Positions 1 through 9,378 of a stretch of DNA of 64,000 nt are shown here, piece by piece (position 1 is the first letter of the stretch; each line of letters begins with the position of its first letter). Under the pieces are notes generated by a model. It saw only the letters and a program-made list of their open reading frames with translations. It had not been told where the DNA came from and made no database searches. Source of the DNA: Cytophagales bacterium (GTDB lineage Bacteria; Bacteroidota; Bacteroidia; Cytophagales; Cyclobacteriaceae); assembly GCA_013298505.1 (NCBI GenBank), contig JAAFHY010000001.1, forward strand, positions 124,001 to 188,000, read 5' to 3'. Made by a program: the position numbers and the translations under genes.

Positions 1-1179
1 GTAGAAGGAGATAAGAAATGTAATGGCAATAATCACTGAAGAAGTGGTTACGAAATCGAACGGGTTGAGCTTTACTGGATAATTGGTGACGATGGAATTT
101 TCCATGCCCATGCCAACCAGCCCGAAATGATCTTGCAACCAGCAAATACCTCCCCCAACAAACAACCCAATGGCAGCACCTATAAAAGCTATCAGCGCAC
201 CTTCGCTTAAAAAAATGCGCTTGATCAATGAAGGGCTCGCACCAACTGCCGATAAGATTGCAATGTCTTTTTTCTTATCAATGGCCAGCATCATCAATGA
301 AAAGAAAATATTTATGGAGGCAACCACGATCAGTAGTGTAAGCGATAAGAAGGTAAATAGTTTCTCCATGTTCAACAGCTTGTAAATGTCTTTGTGCTGC
401 TCTTCGTTAGTGAGCACCTGAAAACCTGATCCCAATAATTTTTTTAACTCAGATTGAACTGCTGAAACAGTTGATGCGGCATTGGTTTTTACTTCGAGCG
501 AGGTTCGTTTGTTACCATAGTCCAGCAGGTCTTTAGCAAAGTCAAGGGGTAGGAATATAAAATTATCGTCATAGTTTTTTTCAATCGAAAAAACAGAACC
601 CGGTTCTATGTCGCGCCTCGAATAAAGTTTAGACACATCAAGGGTTGGCCCTTTTGTATTTTTAATATAGAAAACCTGCAACGGATAAATATTGTTTTCT
701 ACTGTAATGCTCAGCGCATATTTTAAACCCCTGCCAATAATGGCGTAGTTAATACCGTTTTCACGAAGGCGTAGCTTGCCTTCTACAATATTGCCATCGA
801 GCCGATGCTGATCGATAAAATTATCGCTCACGCCTTTTATAGTTACAACCATATCGGCATCGCGATAGCGCACGAGCGCGTAATCTTCAATTACTTCGGT
901 TACTGTTTCAACACCTGCTATACTTTTGATTTTTAAAAGTAATAGCGAGTCTACCTCAAACGATTTTCCCTTTGTAGCTTCTATTTTTAGCTCTGGATCA
1001 AACGAATTGTTTAATGAGCGTAGCAAGTCTTCAAGTCCATTAAAAACCGACAAAACAATAATGAGTGCAGCGGTGGCAAACGCAACCCCCACCATCGATA
1101 GCATAGAGATGATATTGATGAAGCTCTTTTTGCGCTTAGAAAGAAAATACCGTTTGGCTATGAAGAGAGGGAAGTTCAA
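1..1179 (-). CDS. LolC/LolE-like ABC transporter permease (3' end outside window)
   Basis: This reading frame runs off the window start, so about 393 codons are visible. It begins at a TTG (complement of 1177-1179) that lies five codons after an in-frame TAA; no ATG is available near the conserved N-terminus. The protein starts NFPLFIAKRYFLSKRKKS, has a membrane helix (SMVGVAFATAALIIVLSVFNG), a long extracytoplasmic domain of the MacB periplasmic-core type, then further helices near LTLLIVVASINIFFSLMMLA. This layout is that of the FtsX/LolCE permeases that release lipoproteins from the inner membrane. It lies 90 bases downstream of rbfA on the same strand, so the two are probably co-transcribed. 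LolC versus LolE cannot be decided; many Bacteroidota carry one such protein. Confidence 0.85.
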   Translation of the reverse strand, partial: MNFPLFIAKRYFLSKRKKSFINIISMLSMVGVAFATAALIIVLSVFNGLEDLLRSLNNSFDPELKIEATKGKSFEVDSLLLLKIKSIAGVETVTEVIEDYALVRYRDADMVVTIKGVSDNFIDQHRLDGNIVEGKLRLRENGINYAIIGRGLKYALSITVENNIYPLQVFYIKNTKGPTLDVSKLYSRRDIEPGSVFSIEKNYDDNFIFLPLDFAKDLLDYGNKRTSLEVKTNAASTVSAVQSELKKLLGSGFQVLTNEEQHKDIYKLLNMEKLFTFLSLTLLIVVASINIFFSLMMLAIDKKKDIAILSAVGASPSLIKRIFLSEGALIAFIGAAIGLFVGGGICWLQDHFGLVGMGMENSIVTNYPVKLNPFDFVTTSSVIIAITFLISFY

Positions 1180-1269
1180 GTTGCTGCTGGTCTGTTAGTT
1201 GACAAATAGGCAATCGACAAGATTAGACTTAGGCCAGCCAACACTTTGTCAACTGCCATTTTGGTATTG

Positions 1270-1635
1270 TCAATTTTCTTCATTTGGTATATTCAAATTT
1301 TTGATAATGTCTTCGATGCGCTGCGCGCCTTCTTCTATCTCGTCAATAAAAAAAGAAAGCTGCGGAACGATGCGTGCTTGGTTTCGTATTTTATTGCCAA
1401 GCGCTTTTCGTATTTCACTTTTCTTCAAGTTGATTTTGTCGAGGATAGCCGCCTTATTGGCCGCCAACGTCATGCTGAGGTAGACACGGGCAATGCTCAA
1501 ATCGGGGCTCATTTTTACATCGGCAATGGTAATAAAAGCATTGTCGAGAATGTTGGTTTTTTCTTTTAAGAAGATGGCGCTGAGTTCTTTCAAAATCAGC
1601 TTGCTGTATTTTTGTTGCCGTACGGTTCCGCTCAT
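1270..1635 (-). CDS. rbfA: Ribosome-binding factor A
   Basis: A small protein of about 121 residues matching RbfA, the KH-fold factor that binds 30S precursors and helps mature the 5' end of 16S rRNA. Visible family signatures are the N-terminal RQQKYSKLILKELSAIF helix, the central DVKMSPDLSIARVYLS strand and the C-terminal IVPQLSFFIDEIEEGAQRIEDII segment. A longer frame begins at 1662, but the nine extra residues (MIDIEYFYF) are atypical; MSGTVRQQKYSK at 1635 is the normal RbfA start. It lies upstream of the LolC/E-like permease gene. Confidence 0.93.
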   Translation of the reverse strand: MSGTVRQQKYSKLILKELSAIFLKEKTNILDNAFITIADVKMSPDLSIARVYLSMTLAANKAAILDKINLKKSEIRKALGNKIRNQARIVPQLSFFIDEIEEGAQRIEDIIKNLNIPNEEN

Positions 1636-1700
1636 AAAGTAAAAGTACTCAATGTCAATCACACTATTTTTGATTTATTTGCAGCCTGAATATTTTTTCT

Positions 1701-3095
1701 GTGCTCCGATTTTTTAGAATAAACGATCCTTATCGGCTTTTTGCGGTTTTACTCATCTTGATAATAATCAGTTTGCCGCTGTTTATCGCACCGATGCCAG
1801 TTACTTGGCAAGAACTAAAGGCAATGGTAATTGGCGAATCGCTCAATCAAGGGAATGCGCTTTATACAACATTGGTAGACGACACAGCACCGCTATTTGG
1901 GTGGATGCAAGGTTGGATGGATTTTGCTTTTAGCCGATCGAATACCGCCCGCCATATCATTGCTCTTGTATTGATATTTTTTCAGGCTTCTTTTTTTTCG
2001 ATACTGCTTATCGGCAACAAGGCCTACAATGAGAATACTTATGTGCCAGCTCTGATTTTTGGGGTACTTGCCCTTTTTTCGTTTGATCTGCTTTCGCTTT
2101 CGCCCGAGTTGTTGGCCTCTACCTTGTTATTGTTTGTGCTTAATAATTTATTCAAAGAAATTGAATTTAAGGAACAACGCGATGAGCTAGTTTTAAATGC
2201 AGGGATTTACCTTGGCACCGCTTCGTTGATTTTATTCAGTTATTTTATTTTTCTAATTGGAACGCTAGTCATCCTTTTTGTATTTACGCGTTTAACTTTT
2301 AGAAAAGCCATGCTATTGGTTTTTGGGTTTGCACTTCCTCACGTCTTATTGATTTCAGTTTTCTTTTTTAAAAACGAGCAGCACTACTTAGTCAATCACT
2401 TTTACATTCCAAACTTTACGCTTAGCACCCTATCTATCATAAGCACGCAATCATTACTTGTGTTGTGTGCGATTCCGTTACTTTATTTGCTTTTTTCGTT
2501 GGTGATGCTCAATCGCGAAGCACACTTTACCAAATATCAATCGCAACTAATGCAGGTGATGTTGCTATGGTTTATTATTTCATTTTTTCAACTTTTGTTT
2601 ACTCGCGAAAGGACTCCCCATAGCTTTTATGTTTTTTTACCTCCGCTCACCTATTTTCTTAGCCATTACTTATTGCTCATTCGCAGAAAATGGTTGGCCG
2701 AAACCATGCTGTTGATATTACTTGCGGCCACCTTAACAATATCATTTCTTGGAAAGAACGGAGTCGTAAAGTCAATAAATTACAATAAGTTTTTTTCTAG
2801 TGTAGCTCATCCAGAAATTAAAGATAAAAAAGTATTGCTGCTAGAATCGAACGATGGCGTATTTCTACAAAATCAACTTGGATCTTTCTTTTTAAATTGG
2901 AAACTCTCGAAATCAATTTTTGAGGAGCCTACCTACTTTGAAAATATTAGCCTGATCGAAAAATCATTTCAAGTAAACACCCCAGATGTAATCATTGATC
3001 CTTCGGATTTAATGAAACCTATTTTTGAAAAACTTCCAACGTGGAAGCCGTTGTATCGTAAAGAGGGAATTATCTATACCAAAATTAGCAACTGA
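1701..3095 (+). CDS. Multi-spanning membrane protein of unknown function (DUF6427-like)
   Basis: A 464-residue integral membrane protein starting at GTG. It has about ten hydrophobic segments, from LFAVLLILIIISLPLFIAP near the N-terminus to MLLILLAATLTISFL around residue 340. The last 110 residues are soluble and end in KEGIIYTKISN. The general look (an early loop with DDTAPLFGWMQGWMDF, short helices, a soluble tail) resembles the DUF6427 family of Bacteroidota, but the assignment is from memory and not firm. No catalytic motif is visible. It is divergent from rbfA, and its last 11 bases overlap rpiB on the opposite strand. Confidence 0.75.
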   Translation: MLRFFRINDPYRLFAVLLILIIISLPLFIAPMPVTWQELKAMVIGESLNQGNALYTTLVDDTAPLFGWMQGWMDFAFSRSNTARHIIALVLIFFQASFFSILLIGNKAYNENTYVPALIFGVLALFSFDLLSLSPELLASTLLLFVLNNLFKEIEFKEQRDELVLNAGIYLGTASLILFSYFIFLIGTLVILFVFTRLTFRKAMLLVFGFALPHVLLISVFFFKNEQHYLVNHFYIPNFTLSTLSIISTQSLLVLCAIPLLYLLFSLVMLNREAHFTKYQSQLMQVMLLWFIISFFQLLFTRERTPHSFYVFLPPLTYFLSHYLLLIRRKWLAETMLLILLAATLTISFLGKNGVVKSINYNKFFSSVAHPEIKDKKVLLLESNDGVFLQNQLGSFFLNWKLSKSIFEEPTYFENISLIEKSFQVNTPDVIIDPSDLMKPIFEKLPTWKPLYRKEGIIYTKISN

Positions 3096-3516
3096 TTTTA
3101 TCGACCCGCCTTGCATGGCGGCCACCTTCAAAAGTTGATCGCAGAAAAGTGTCAAGTATTTTTTCAGCCAACTCAATACTAACATGGCGTGCCGGTATGC
3201 ATAGAATATTTGCATTGTTATGCGTTTTTGCTAACTCAGCCAATTCCTCCTTCCAGCAAATTGCAGCCCGAATGCCTTGGTGCTTATTCGCAGTCATGGC
3301 CACGCCATTGGCGCTTCCGCAGATAAGCAATCCAACATTGTACTCTTTGCTTTCTACAGCGGTTGCCACTGGGTGTGCAAAGTCGGGATAGTCAGCCGAA
3401 TCGCTACTGTACGTTCCAAAATCTATAATGGAATACCCTTTTTTCTCTAACCATTTTTTTAGATGCTCTTTGTATTCATAGCCAGCATGATCGGCTCCTA
3501 GCGCGATTTTTTCCAT
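3085..3516 (-). CDS. rpiB: Ribose 5-phosphate isomerase B
   Basis: This 143-residue protein interconverts ribose 5-phosphate and ribulose 5-phosphate in the pentose phosphate pathway. The N-terminus ALGADHAGYEYKEHL and the active-site stretch ICGSANGVAMTANKHQGIRAA are typical of the RpiB/LacAB family; the Cys of ICGSANG is the expected catalytic residue. The family normally shows GSGNG, so GSANG is a small deviation. It starts six bases after tatC ends, which suggests a tatC-rpiB operon. Its 3' end overlaps the convergent membrane-protein gene by 11 bases. Confidence 0.95.
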   Translation of the reverse strand: MEKIALGADHAGYEYKEHLKKWLEKKGYSIIDFGTYSSDSADYPDFAHPVATAVESKEYNVGLLICGSANGVAMTANKHQGIRAAICWKEELAELAKTHNNANILCIPARHVSIELAEKILDTFLRSTFEGGRHARRVDKISC

Positions 3517-3522
3517 GGTCGA

Positions 3523-4362
3523 TTAATTTTGTTGTTGGTCTGCCCGAAGTTCTGCTGCTTCGGCTTTTAATTTATTGCGTACTACAATCGAAGATATATA
3601 GATGCTGATTTCAAATAAAATATAAAGCGGTAAAGAGATTACGGTAAGGCTAAACGGATCGCCCGAAGGGGTAATAACGGCACCTAAAATTAAAATCACC
3701 ACTACAGAGTGCTTTCTGTATTTTCTCATCAAGTCGGGTGTAACCATTCCGATCTTAGATAAGAAATAAATGACCATTGGAAATTGGAAAAGCAAACCGC
3801 AACCCAACACTAAACTCGATATGGTAGATACATACGAAGTAATATCAAACTCGTTTATGATCATATCGCTAATAGAATAGCTCGCCAAAAACCAAATGGT
3901 AGTTGGGCATAAAATGAAGTACCCAAAAAGTACTCCCGAAATAAAAAGAAACGAAACCGCGGCTACCGCTCCTTTAGAGAATTTTCGTTCTTTATTTTGA
4001 AGGCCTGGTTTCACGAACGACCATAACTCCCACACCACATACGGAAAGGCAACAATAAGCCCGATTACAAAAGAAGCTGTTAACGACATCATAAACTGCC
4101 CCGTCATCATACGGCTTTGAAGTTTAAAGGGCAGCTCGGTAACGCAAAGATCATTGATGCCCATTAGCTTGCCTACCTCGCACATGTATTTGAAGGTAGG
4201 GAAGTTTATTTTTGCAGGGGCAAAAATAATATACTCAAAAATCTCCCTAATAAAAACGAACGAGACGATCATTGCTAACACGATGGCTCCCGCAGAACGC
4301 ACCACATGCCAGCGCAGTTCTTCTAAGTGATCGAGAAAAGCCATTTCTTTTTCTTCAGCCAT
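3523..4362 (-). CDS. tatC: Sec-independent protein translocase TatC
   Basis: This 279-residue inner-membrane protein is the twin-arginine signal receptor of the Tat pathway, which exports folded proteins. Family marks are the N-terminal MAFLDHLEELRWHVVRS, the conserved FPYVVWELWSFVKPGL segment after the second helix, and GAVITPSGDPFSLTVISLPLYILFE near the C-terminus, with six membrane helices overall. A Bacteroidota-type extension lies in the first periplasmic loop (YMCEVGKLMGINDLCVTELPF). No tatA is nearby. A strong hairpin separates it from glyA upstream, so it probably has its own promoter. Confidence 0.95.
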   Translation of the reverse strand: MAEEKEMAFLDHLEELRWHVVRSAGAIVLAMIVSFVFIREIFEYIIFAPAKINFPTFKYMCEVGKLMGINDLCVTELPFKLQSRMMTGQFMMSLTASFVIGLIVAFPYVVWELWSFVKPGLQNKERKFSKGAVAAVSFLFISGVLFGYFILCPTTIWFLASYSISDMIINEFDITSYVSTISSLVLGCGLLFQFPMVIYFLSKIGMVTPDLMRKYRKHSVVVILILGAVITPSGDPFSLTVISLPLYILFEISIYISSIVVRNKLKAEAAELRADQQQN

Positions 4363-4366
4363 AATT

Positions 4367-4416
4367 CAAAAAAATTCCCGCAGAGTCAACTAAATAAAGT
4401 TGCAATCTGAGGGAAA
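4367..4416 (-). terminator. Rho-independent terminator of glyA
   Basis: Read on the minus strand after the glyA stop, the arms TTCCC, CAGA and CAACT are answered in order by AGTTG, TCTG and GGGAA, followed by a run of seven T (complement of 4368-4374). The stem has two small bulges. The T run ends only a few bases before the tatC start codon, so glyA transcription should stop just short of tatC. Confidence 0.75.
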
Positions 4417-4436
4417 TTATAGGGTTCTGCAAATCA

Positions 4437-5708
4437 TTAACTAAACAGCGGAAACTTCTTCATTAGTGAATTCACCTTCCGCTTTACTGCCTTTAAGTGT
4501 TTTAGATCTTCAGGTTTTTTCAAAGCCTCGTCAATAAAGTCTACCACTTTTTCAACGTCTTTTTCTTTCATGCCCCGTGTGGTTATTGCGGGTGTACCTA
4601 TGCGCATTCCAGAAGTAACCATGGGCGATTGCGTATCGAATGGCACCATGTTTTTGTTAATGGTAATGTCGGCTTTGATCAATGCCTCTTCTGCCAACTT
4701 ACCAGTCAGGTTTTTGGAGCGCAGATCTATCAACATTAAATGATTGTCGGTGCCGCCCGAAATAATTTTATATCCTTTCGATGAAAAAGCCTTTGCCATT
4801 GCTTTTGCATTTTTGGCAACTTGCACCACGTATTCTAAATATTCATCAGATAAAGCTTCACCAAATGCAATGGCTTTGGCAGCGATAACATGTTCTAGCG
4901 GGCCGCCTTGTGTGCCGGGGAATACGCCAGAATCTAGCACAGAACCTAATTTTCTCAAATCGCCTTTAGGTGTTTTTAATCCAAATGGGTTGTCGATATT
5001 TTTTCCAACCATGATCAACCCTCCGCGTGGGCCACGCAAAGTTTTGTGCGTAGTGGTGGTTACAATATGGCAATGCTGCATGGGGTCGTTAAGTAATCCA
5101 CGGGCAATCAATCCCGAAGGATGAGAAATATCTGCCAATAAAACCGCGCCTACGCTATCTGCTGCTTCGCGCAATTTTTTATAGTCCCAATCACGGCTAT
5201 ATGCGGAGGCTCCGCAAATTACCATTTTAGGTTTTTCATGCTGAGCGATTTCAATCACTTTATCAAAATCAATCAACCCTGTTTCTTGCTCTACTCCATA
5301 AAACGAAGGCTGATATAATTTGCCTGAAAAATTTACAGGAGAACCGTGTGTTAAATGCCCCCCGTGCGAAAGATCAAATCCTAAAATTTTATCGCCAGGT
5401 TTTAAGCAAGCAAGCATTACGGCCGCATTGGCTTGTGCGCCCGAGTGTGGCTGCACGTTGGCCCATTCGGCACCAAACAACTCTTTGATGCGATCTATTG
5501 CTAATTGTTCAACCTCATCTACTACTTCGCAGCCGCCATAATAGCGTTTGCCGGGCAAGCCTTCGGCATATTTATTTGTAAGCACAGAACCCTGCGCTTT
5601 CATTACTTGAGGTGAAGTAAAATTTTCGGAGGCAATTAACTCTATGCCATGTTCTTGGCGTTGCTTTTCCTTTTCAATAAGGTCGAAGATAACTTTGTCG
5701 CGCTTCAT
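4437..5708 (-). CDS. glyA: Serine hydroxymethyltransferase
   Basis: A PLP enzyme that converts serine and tetrahydrofolate to glycine and 5,10-methylene-tetrahydrofolate, feeding one-carbon metabolism. Visible marks are [17 protein letters not shown] near the N-terminus, [14 protein letters not shown], and the PLP lysine in [14 protein letters not shown]. The PLP-binding aspartate motif reads [11 protein letters not shown], whereas most bacteria have ADMAHIAGL; this is the Bacteroidota subtype. The frame is open from an ATG at 5744, but [16 protein letters not shown] at 5708 gives the usual 423 residues, so I chose that start. The same-strand acyltransferase gene lies just upstream. Confidence 0.95.
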   Translation of the reverse strand: MKRDKVIFDLIEKEKQRQEHGIELIASENFTSPQVMKAQGSVLTNKYAEGLPGKRYYGGCEVVDEVEQLAIDRIKELFGAEWANVQPHSGAQANAAVMLACLKPGDKILGFDLSHGGHLTHGSPVNFSGKLYQPSFYGVEQETGLIDFDKVIEIAQHEKPKMVICGASAYSRDWDYKKLREAADSVGAVLLADISHPSGLIARGLLNDPMQHCHIVTTTTHKTLRGPRGGLIMVGKNIDNPFGLKTPKGDLRKLGSVLDSGVFPGTQGGPLEHVIAAKAIAFGEALSDEYLEYVVQVAKNAKAMAKAFSSKGYKIISGGTDNHLMLIDLRSKNLTGKLAEEALIKADITINKNMVPFDTQSPMVTSGMRIGTPAITTRGMKEKDVEKVVDFIDEALKKPEDLKHLKAVKRKVNSLMKKFPLFS

Positions 5709-5770
5709 GTAGGGGTAAGATTTTAAGGATTCAAAAATAGGCATAGCCCATGCATTTGCCTAGAACCCCA

Positions 5771-6616
5771 TCAACTTTCCTCTCTTTTCCTTTTCCATCG
5801 CTCGTGAGACCATAGCCAGCTTGCCGGGCTTTCGGTTATAAACTGATCTACCAACTGAGCGTAGTTTTCTACTATTGTTTGGCTGTCACGGGTATAGGAC
5901 GGCAAAGCTACGGGTATGATTTCCGCAGCGTAGTAGCCACGCTTTATCTTTTTTGATCGCACAAAAAATGTAGGATTTTGAGTTAACACAGCCAACTGAC
6001 CGATGCCCTGAAAAAAGGCCGTTTCCTGATTCAGAAAAGATGTCCATACTTTCTTCTCAAAGTTTGGAAACTGATCGGCTATGATAGCGATTGCCTTCGG
6101 GGTTTCTTTTCTTCGGATTGCCTCGCGTGCTGTTTGCCCACGCTCAATAGGGTAAGCTCCAAATCGACAGCGAATCTGTAATAAAAAATGATTGAATGAA
6201 GGACTGCTTTGCTTCTGATACACAAAATCAATGGGCAATGGAAGGTTAATGCTGGCAGACGCCAGTAGCCATTCCCAATTAAATTGATGGGAGGCCAACA
6301 AAATGACTGATTTGTTTTGATCGGCAAAAAGTTGAAGTATTTCTGGATTTTGGTAGCGCATCCGCTGAGTAAGATCTTCTTTACCGATCGATAGTAGCTT
6401 GATGGTTTCTACCGTGTAGTCGCAAAGGTTTTGATAAAACTCTTTTTCAATTTTCCGAAGGTTGTGTTCAGGTGTAGAGGGAAAGGAATTTTTGAGGTTC
6501 TTCCATACCACAGCCCTTCGGTATTTAAGCAAGCGATAGCCAACAAAGAACATAAAGTTAGACAGCAAATACAGCAAGCCGAGAGGTAATCGAGATATGA
6601 GTCGTAGCAAAAGCAT
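5771..6616 (-). CDS. Lipid A biosynthesis (LpxL/HtrB-type) acyltransferase
   Basis: A 281-residue inner-membrane-associated acyltransferase of the LpxL/LpxM family, which adds secondary acyl chains to lipid A or related acceptors. It has an N-terminal membrane anchor (LPLGLLYLLSNFMFFVGYRLL), the H-x4-E active-site motif in ASHQFNWEWLLA, a YQKQSSPSFNHFLLQIRCRFG block, and the conserved C-terminal PASWLWSHERWKRK. Length is normal. It precedes glyA with a 62-base gap to the chosen glyA start. The exact acyl donor and acceptor cannot be read from the sequence. Confidence 0.88.
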   Translation of the reverse strand: MLLLRLISRLPLGLLYLLSNFMFFVGYRLLKYRRAVVWKNLKNSFPSTPEHNLRKIEKEFYQNLCDYTVETIKLLSIGKEDLTQRMRYQNPEILQLFADQNKSVILLASHQFNWEWLLASASINLPLPIDFVYQKQSSPSFNHFLLQIRCRFGAYPIERGQTAREAIRRKETPKAIAIIADQFPNFEKKVWTSFLNQETAFFQGIGQLAVLTQNPTFFVRSKKIKRGYYAAEIIPVALPSYTRDSQTIVENYAQLVDQFITESPASWLWSHERWKRKREES

Positions 6617-6643
6617 AGATCAATTATTACACGATTGTTTGTG

Positions 6644-6651
6644 TACTTTTG
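6644..6651 (+). promoter_or_regulatory. Candidate -7 promoter element for the SDR gene
   Basis: TACTTTTG matches the Bacteroidota -7 consensus TAnnTTTG exactly. It lies 18 bases before the ATG at 6670. A clear -33 TTG at normal spacing is not visible, so the call rests on one motif. If it is real, the upstream TTG at 6649 lies inside the promoter and cannot be the start codon. Confidence 0.35.
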
Positions 6652-6669
6652 TTTGATAAAAAAGATGGA

Positions 6670-7476
6670 ATGAAGGATAAAGTAGTAATCATAACGGGTG
6701 GTTCGTCTGGCATTGGCAAAGCAATGGCAGAAGTTTTTGGAACCAACGGATCAAAGGTATTTATTACTGGGCGAAATTTAACCGACCTGCATCAAGCTGT
6801 GGCAGAATTAAAAAGCAAGGGGATTGAGGCACATGGTTTTCAGGCTGATGTAAGCGTGGAAGACGATAATCGTAAAATGGCCGATGAGGCTGTTCAAAAA
6901 TTTGGGAGGATTGATGTTCTAATCAACAATGCTGGCATATCGATGCGGGCTCTTTTTAGCGAAGTAGATATGGCGGTAGTAAAAAAAGTAATGGACATTA
7001 ATTTTTACGGGGTGCTGTATGCTACTAAATATTGCATGCCCGAAATTTTGAAAAATAAGGGTTCTGTCATTGGCATTTCTTCTATCGCAGGTTATCGCGG
7101 TTTGCCGGGACGGACGGGGTATTCGGCATCTAAATTTGCGCTAAACGGATTTTTAGAAGTATTGCGAACCGAAATGCTAAAGAAAGGGGTACACGTACTT
7201 ACGGCATGTCCCGGATTTACGGCCTCTAATATTCGTAAGAGATCGCTGACGAAAGATGGGAGCTCGCAGGGCGAATCGCCACGAGATGAGGCAGCCATGA
7301 TGAGCGCAGATGAATGTGCCCGCCACATCTATAAGGCAACCGTAAAACGAAAAACTATTTTGATTCTTACTGCCCAAGGAAAATTCACGGTTTTCCTAAA
7401 CAAATTTCTGCCGGGGCTTACAGATAAATTGGTGTACAATGTAATGGCTAAAGAAGCAAATGCACCTATTGGCTAA
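6670..7476 (+). CDS. Short-chain dehydrogenase/reductase
   Basis: A classical SDR oxidoreductase of 268 residues using NAD(P)H. It shows the Rossmann motif TGGSSGIGKA, the NNAG motif (DVLINNAGIS), the catalytic Ser in SVIGISSIAGYRG and the YSASK catalytic Tyr/Lys pair. The C-terminal part has ACPGFTASNIR and a helix near FTVFLNKFLPGLTDKLVYNVMAK. The substrate is not predictable; members with this tail are often membrane-associated and act on lipids. The frame also opens at a TTG (6649), but the ATG at 6670 (MKDKVVIITGG) is preferred. The last four bases overlap the convergent DUF3857 gene. Confidence 0.9.
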   Translation: MKDKVVIITGGSSGIGKAMAEVFGTNGSKVFITGRNLTDLHQAVAELKSKGIEAHGFQADVSVEDDNRKMADEAVQKFGRIDVLINNAGISMRALFSEVDMAVVKKVMDINFYGVLYATKYCMPEILKNKGSVIGISSIAGYRGLPGRTGYSASKFALNGFLEVLRTEMLKKGVHVLTACPGFTASNIRKRSLTKDGSSQGESPRDEAAMMSADECARHIYKATVKRKTILILTAQGKFTVFLNKFLPGLTDKLVYNVMAKEANAPIG

Positions 7477-9374
7477 GTCTTGCTTAAGAACACTAGTTTA
7501 ATATTATCTGCCTTATTAATGCTCTTGTAAAAATCTACCAGCTCGGTGTATGCACTAGCTGGATGATTGCCAGGTATCATTTTTACTTTACGGATATAGA
7601 GAAGCTTGCCTTGATCGAATTTAAATGAGGCTTCGTATTCGCCATAGCGACTCTTGAATTTTACAGGCGCTGGAACAAACTCTGGATAAATTTCTTCGGG
7701 GATGTTGTAGCTAATAGAATCTACATCAACGTAAGAATTTTTAAAGGCAACAGGATTTTTTCTGTTTTCTGTTTTGGGAGGAAGGTAAGTAGAACGATTT
7801 AATAAATTGGGAGTCACGAAAATTCGCTTACCACTAACGGATGCGTATCTATTCAATGTAAGATCAACCTTCACAATAGCGGTGGGTATTTTGTTTTTTA
7901 TGTTGGTCATTGTGAAAGCCTCTAAATCAAAACTCGGAATTGACAGGTTTTCTTGCAACCATTCTTTTTGCTCATCATGCGAACTAGTAATTCGAAAGTT
8001 CAACCCGCTGTTTTCATATTGCAGGCCCGAATAGGCAGTAACTATCTTTGCCTTGGCATTGCCCATTTTATCAAGTGTAACCTCTGCCTTTTGATGCTGT
8101 GTGTTCAGTTCTGTTTTTAAGGTAGGTGTGTGTACAATTTTGCCTCCTTCTTCGGTGATCATGAGGGCGTAGCGATCGCCAGTGAATTTGCCCGAATAGC
8201 CAAATGGATTTGTTTGGCTAGTACACTCAAGCCAGAGCGTATCTTTTCCATTCGGAACGCTTACAACTACGTGATTGCCCTGATGGCTCGGGAAATCAAG
8301 AACCATATCGGCTTCATTTGCACCCGCTTGGATAGTGGTATAGTATCCTTTTACGCCAACCGTTTTCAAGAGTGCAACGGTATAATTAGATAGTGCCTTG
8401 CAATCGCCATAGCCATTTTTATCAACCACATCGGCCGGAAAGGGTTGTAGCCCGCCAATGCCCAATTGAATGTTTACATACCGTGTTTTGCTTTGAACGA
8501 ATTCGTAGATAGCCTTTGCTTTCTCTTCGTTAGTTTTCAAATTTTTAGTTAGCTGATTTACTTTTTCTACGGTGGCGTTATCCAGCGAACCCCTTCCTTG
8601 ATTTAGTAAAGTGATCCACTCGCCATAGCCTTTCCAAGACTCCATCGTTCCTCTGTAGCCATCGTACTCAAACTCAGTAGGTGCTAGCATTGCATTAGGA
8701 ATGGTTCGCTGCGTTGTAAACGGTTCAAATTTTTCGGGTTTAATATTTTCGAACGACCAAACTATTTTTTCGTTGTCTCCATCTTTTTGCTTTTGCGGCT
8801 CAGCTAGTAAATGGAGTTTATAACGAGGCTTTAATGCGATTGGATAAACTACTTCAAACACTTCTTTTTGGATCGAAACCTCATCATCAGAATAAAGTGA
8901 AAAGGTTGGAATTGAATAAAGGAATTTCCGTTCTACTTCATATTCAAACTCAACCGTATACGGATAAGATGCTTGTGTAATATCCATTAACTTATAACGG
9001 TTGTCGGTGAAGAGACTACCCGCATCATAGGCACTCCTGTCTATAATCTCGTTATTCTTTAATTTTTTCAATACCTCACCATTGGCATCATAGGCGATGG
9101 CTGAGATAGAAAGTATTTTTTCCATTTTGTCGTAGAAGACAACTTCGGTGGCAAAGTTTTTTCCGTTTTCGTTTAAAATGGTGATGGCTTTACGTACTGT
9201 ATAGCGCGATTTGTTGATGGCTAAAATCTCGAATCGAAAAAAATCATCTCGCACCACTGCGTACATTCCTTCTTTCATGTTTTCGGGGATTAAACGCACC
9301 GGATATTTAGGATCCCCTTTTCCAAACACATAAACCCCTGTGGCAAGGAAGAATAAAACCAATAATACTCTCAT
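7473..9374 (-). CDS. DUF3857/transglutaminase-like exported protein with intact Cys and His
   Basis: An exported protein of 633 residues: signal peptide (VLLVLFFLATGVYVFG), DUF3857 beta domain (about 40-230), a transglutaminase-like papain fold (about 270-400) and a C-terminal DUF2569-like beta region. The catalytic Cys is in GYGDCKALSNY (C325) and the His in GNHVVVSV (H368); the third position reads WLECTSQ, with Glu where Asp is usual. The family is widespread in Bacteroidota and lacks an agreed function; a role in protein crosslinking or peptide cleavage in the periplasm is inference. It follows the next paralogue by four bases, so the two form an operon. Confidence 0.85.
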   Translation of the reverse strand: MRVLLVLFFLATGVYVFGKGDPKYPVRLIPENMKEGMYAVVRDDFFRFEILAINKSRYTVRKAITILNENGKNFATEVVFYDKMEKILSISAIAYDANGEVLKKLKNNEIIDRSAYDAGSLFTDNRYKLMDITQASYPYTVEFEYEVERKFLYSIPTFSLYSDDEVSIQKEVFEVVYPIALKPRYKLHLLAEPQKQKDGDNEKIVWSFENIKPEKFEPFTTQRTIPNAMLAPTEFEYDGYRGTMESWKGYGEWITLLNQGRGSLDNATVEKVNQLTKNLKTNEEKAKAIYEFVQSKTRYVNIQLGIGGLQPFPADVVDKNGYGDCKALSNYTVALLKTVGVKGYYTTIQAGANEADMVLDFPSHQGNHVVVSVPNGKDTLWLECTSQTNPFGYSGKFTGDRYALMITEEGGKIVHTPTLKTELNTQHQKAEVTLDKMGNAKAKIVTAYSGLQYENSGLNFRITSSHDEQKEWLQENLSIPSFDLEAFTMTNIKNKIPTAIVKVDLTLNRYASVSGKRIFVTPNLLNRSTYLPPKTENRKNPVAFKNSYVDVDSISYNIPEEIYPEFVPAPVKFKSRYGEYEASFKFDQGKLLYIRKVKMIPGNHPASAYTELVDFYKSINKADNIKLVFLSKT

Positions 9375-9378
9375 TTAG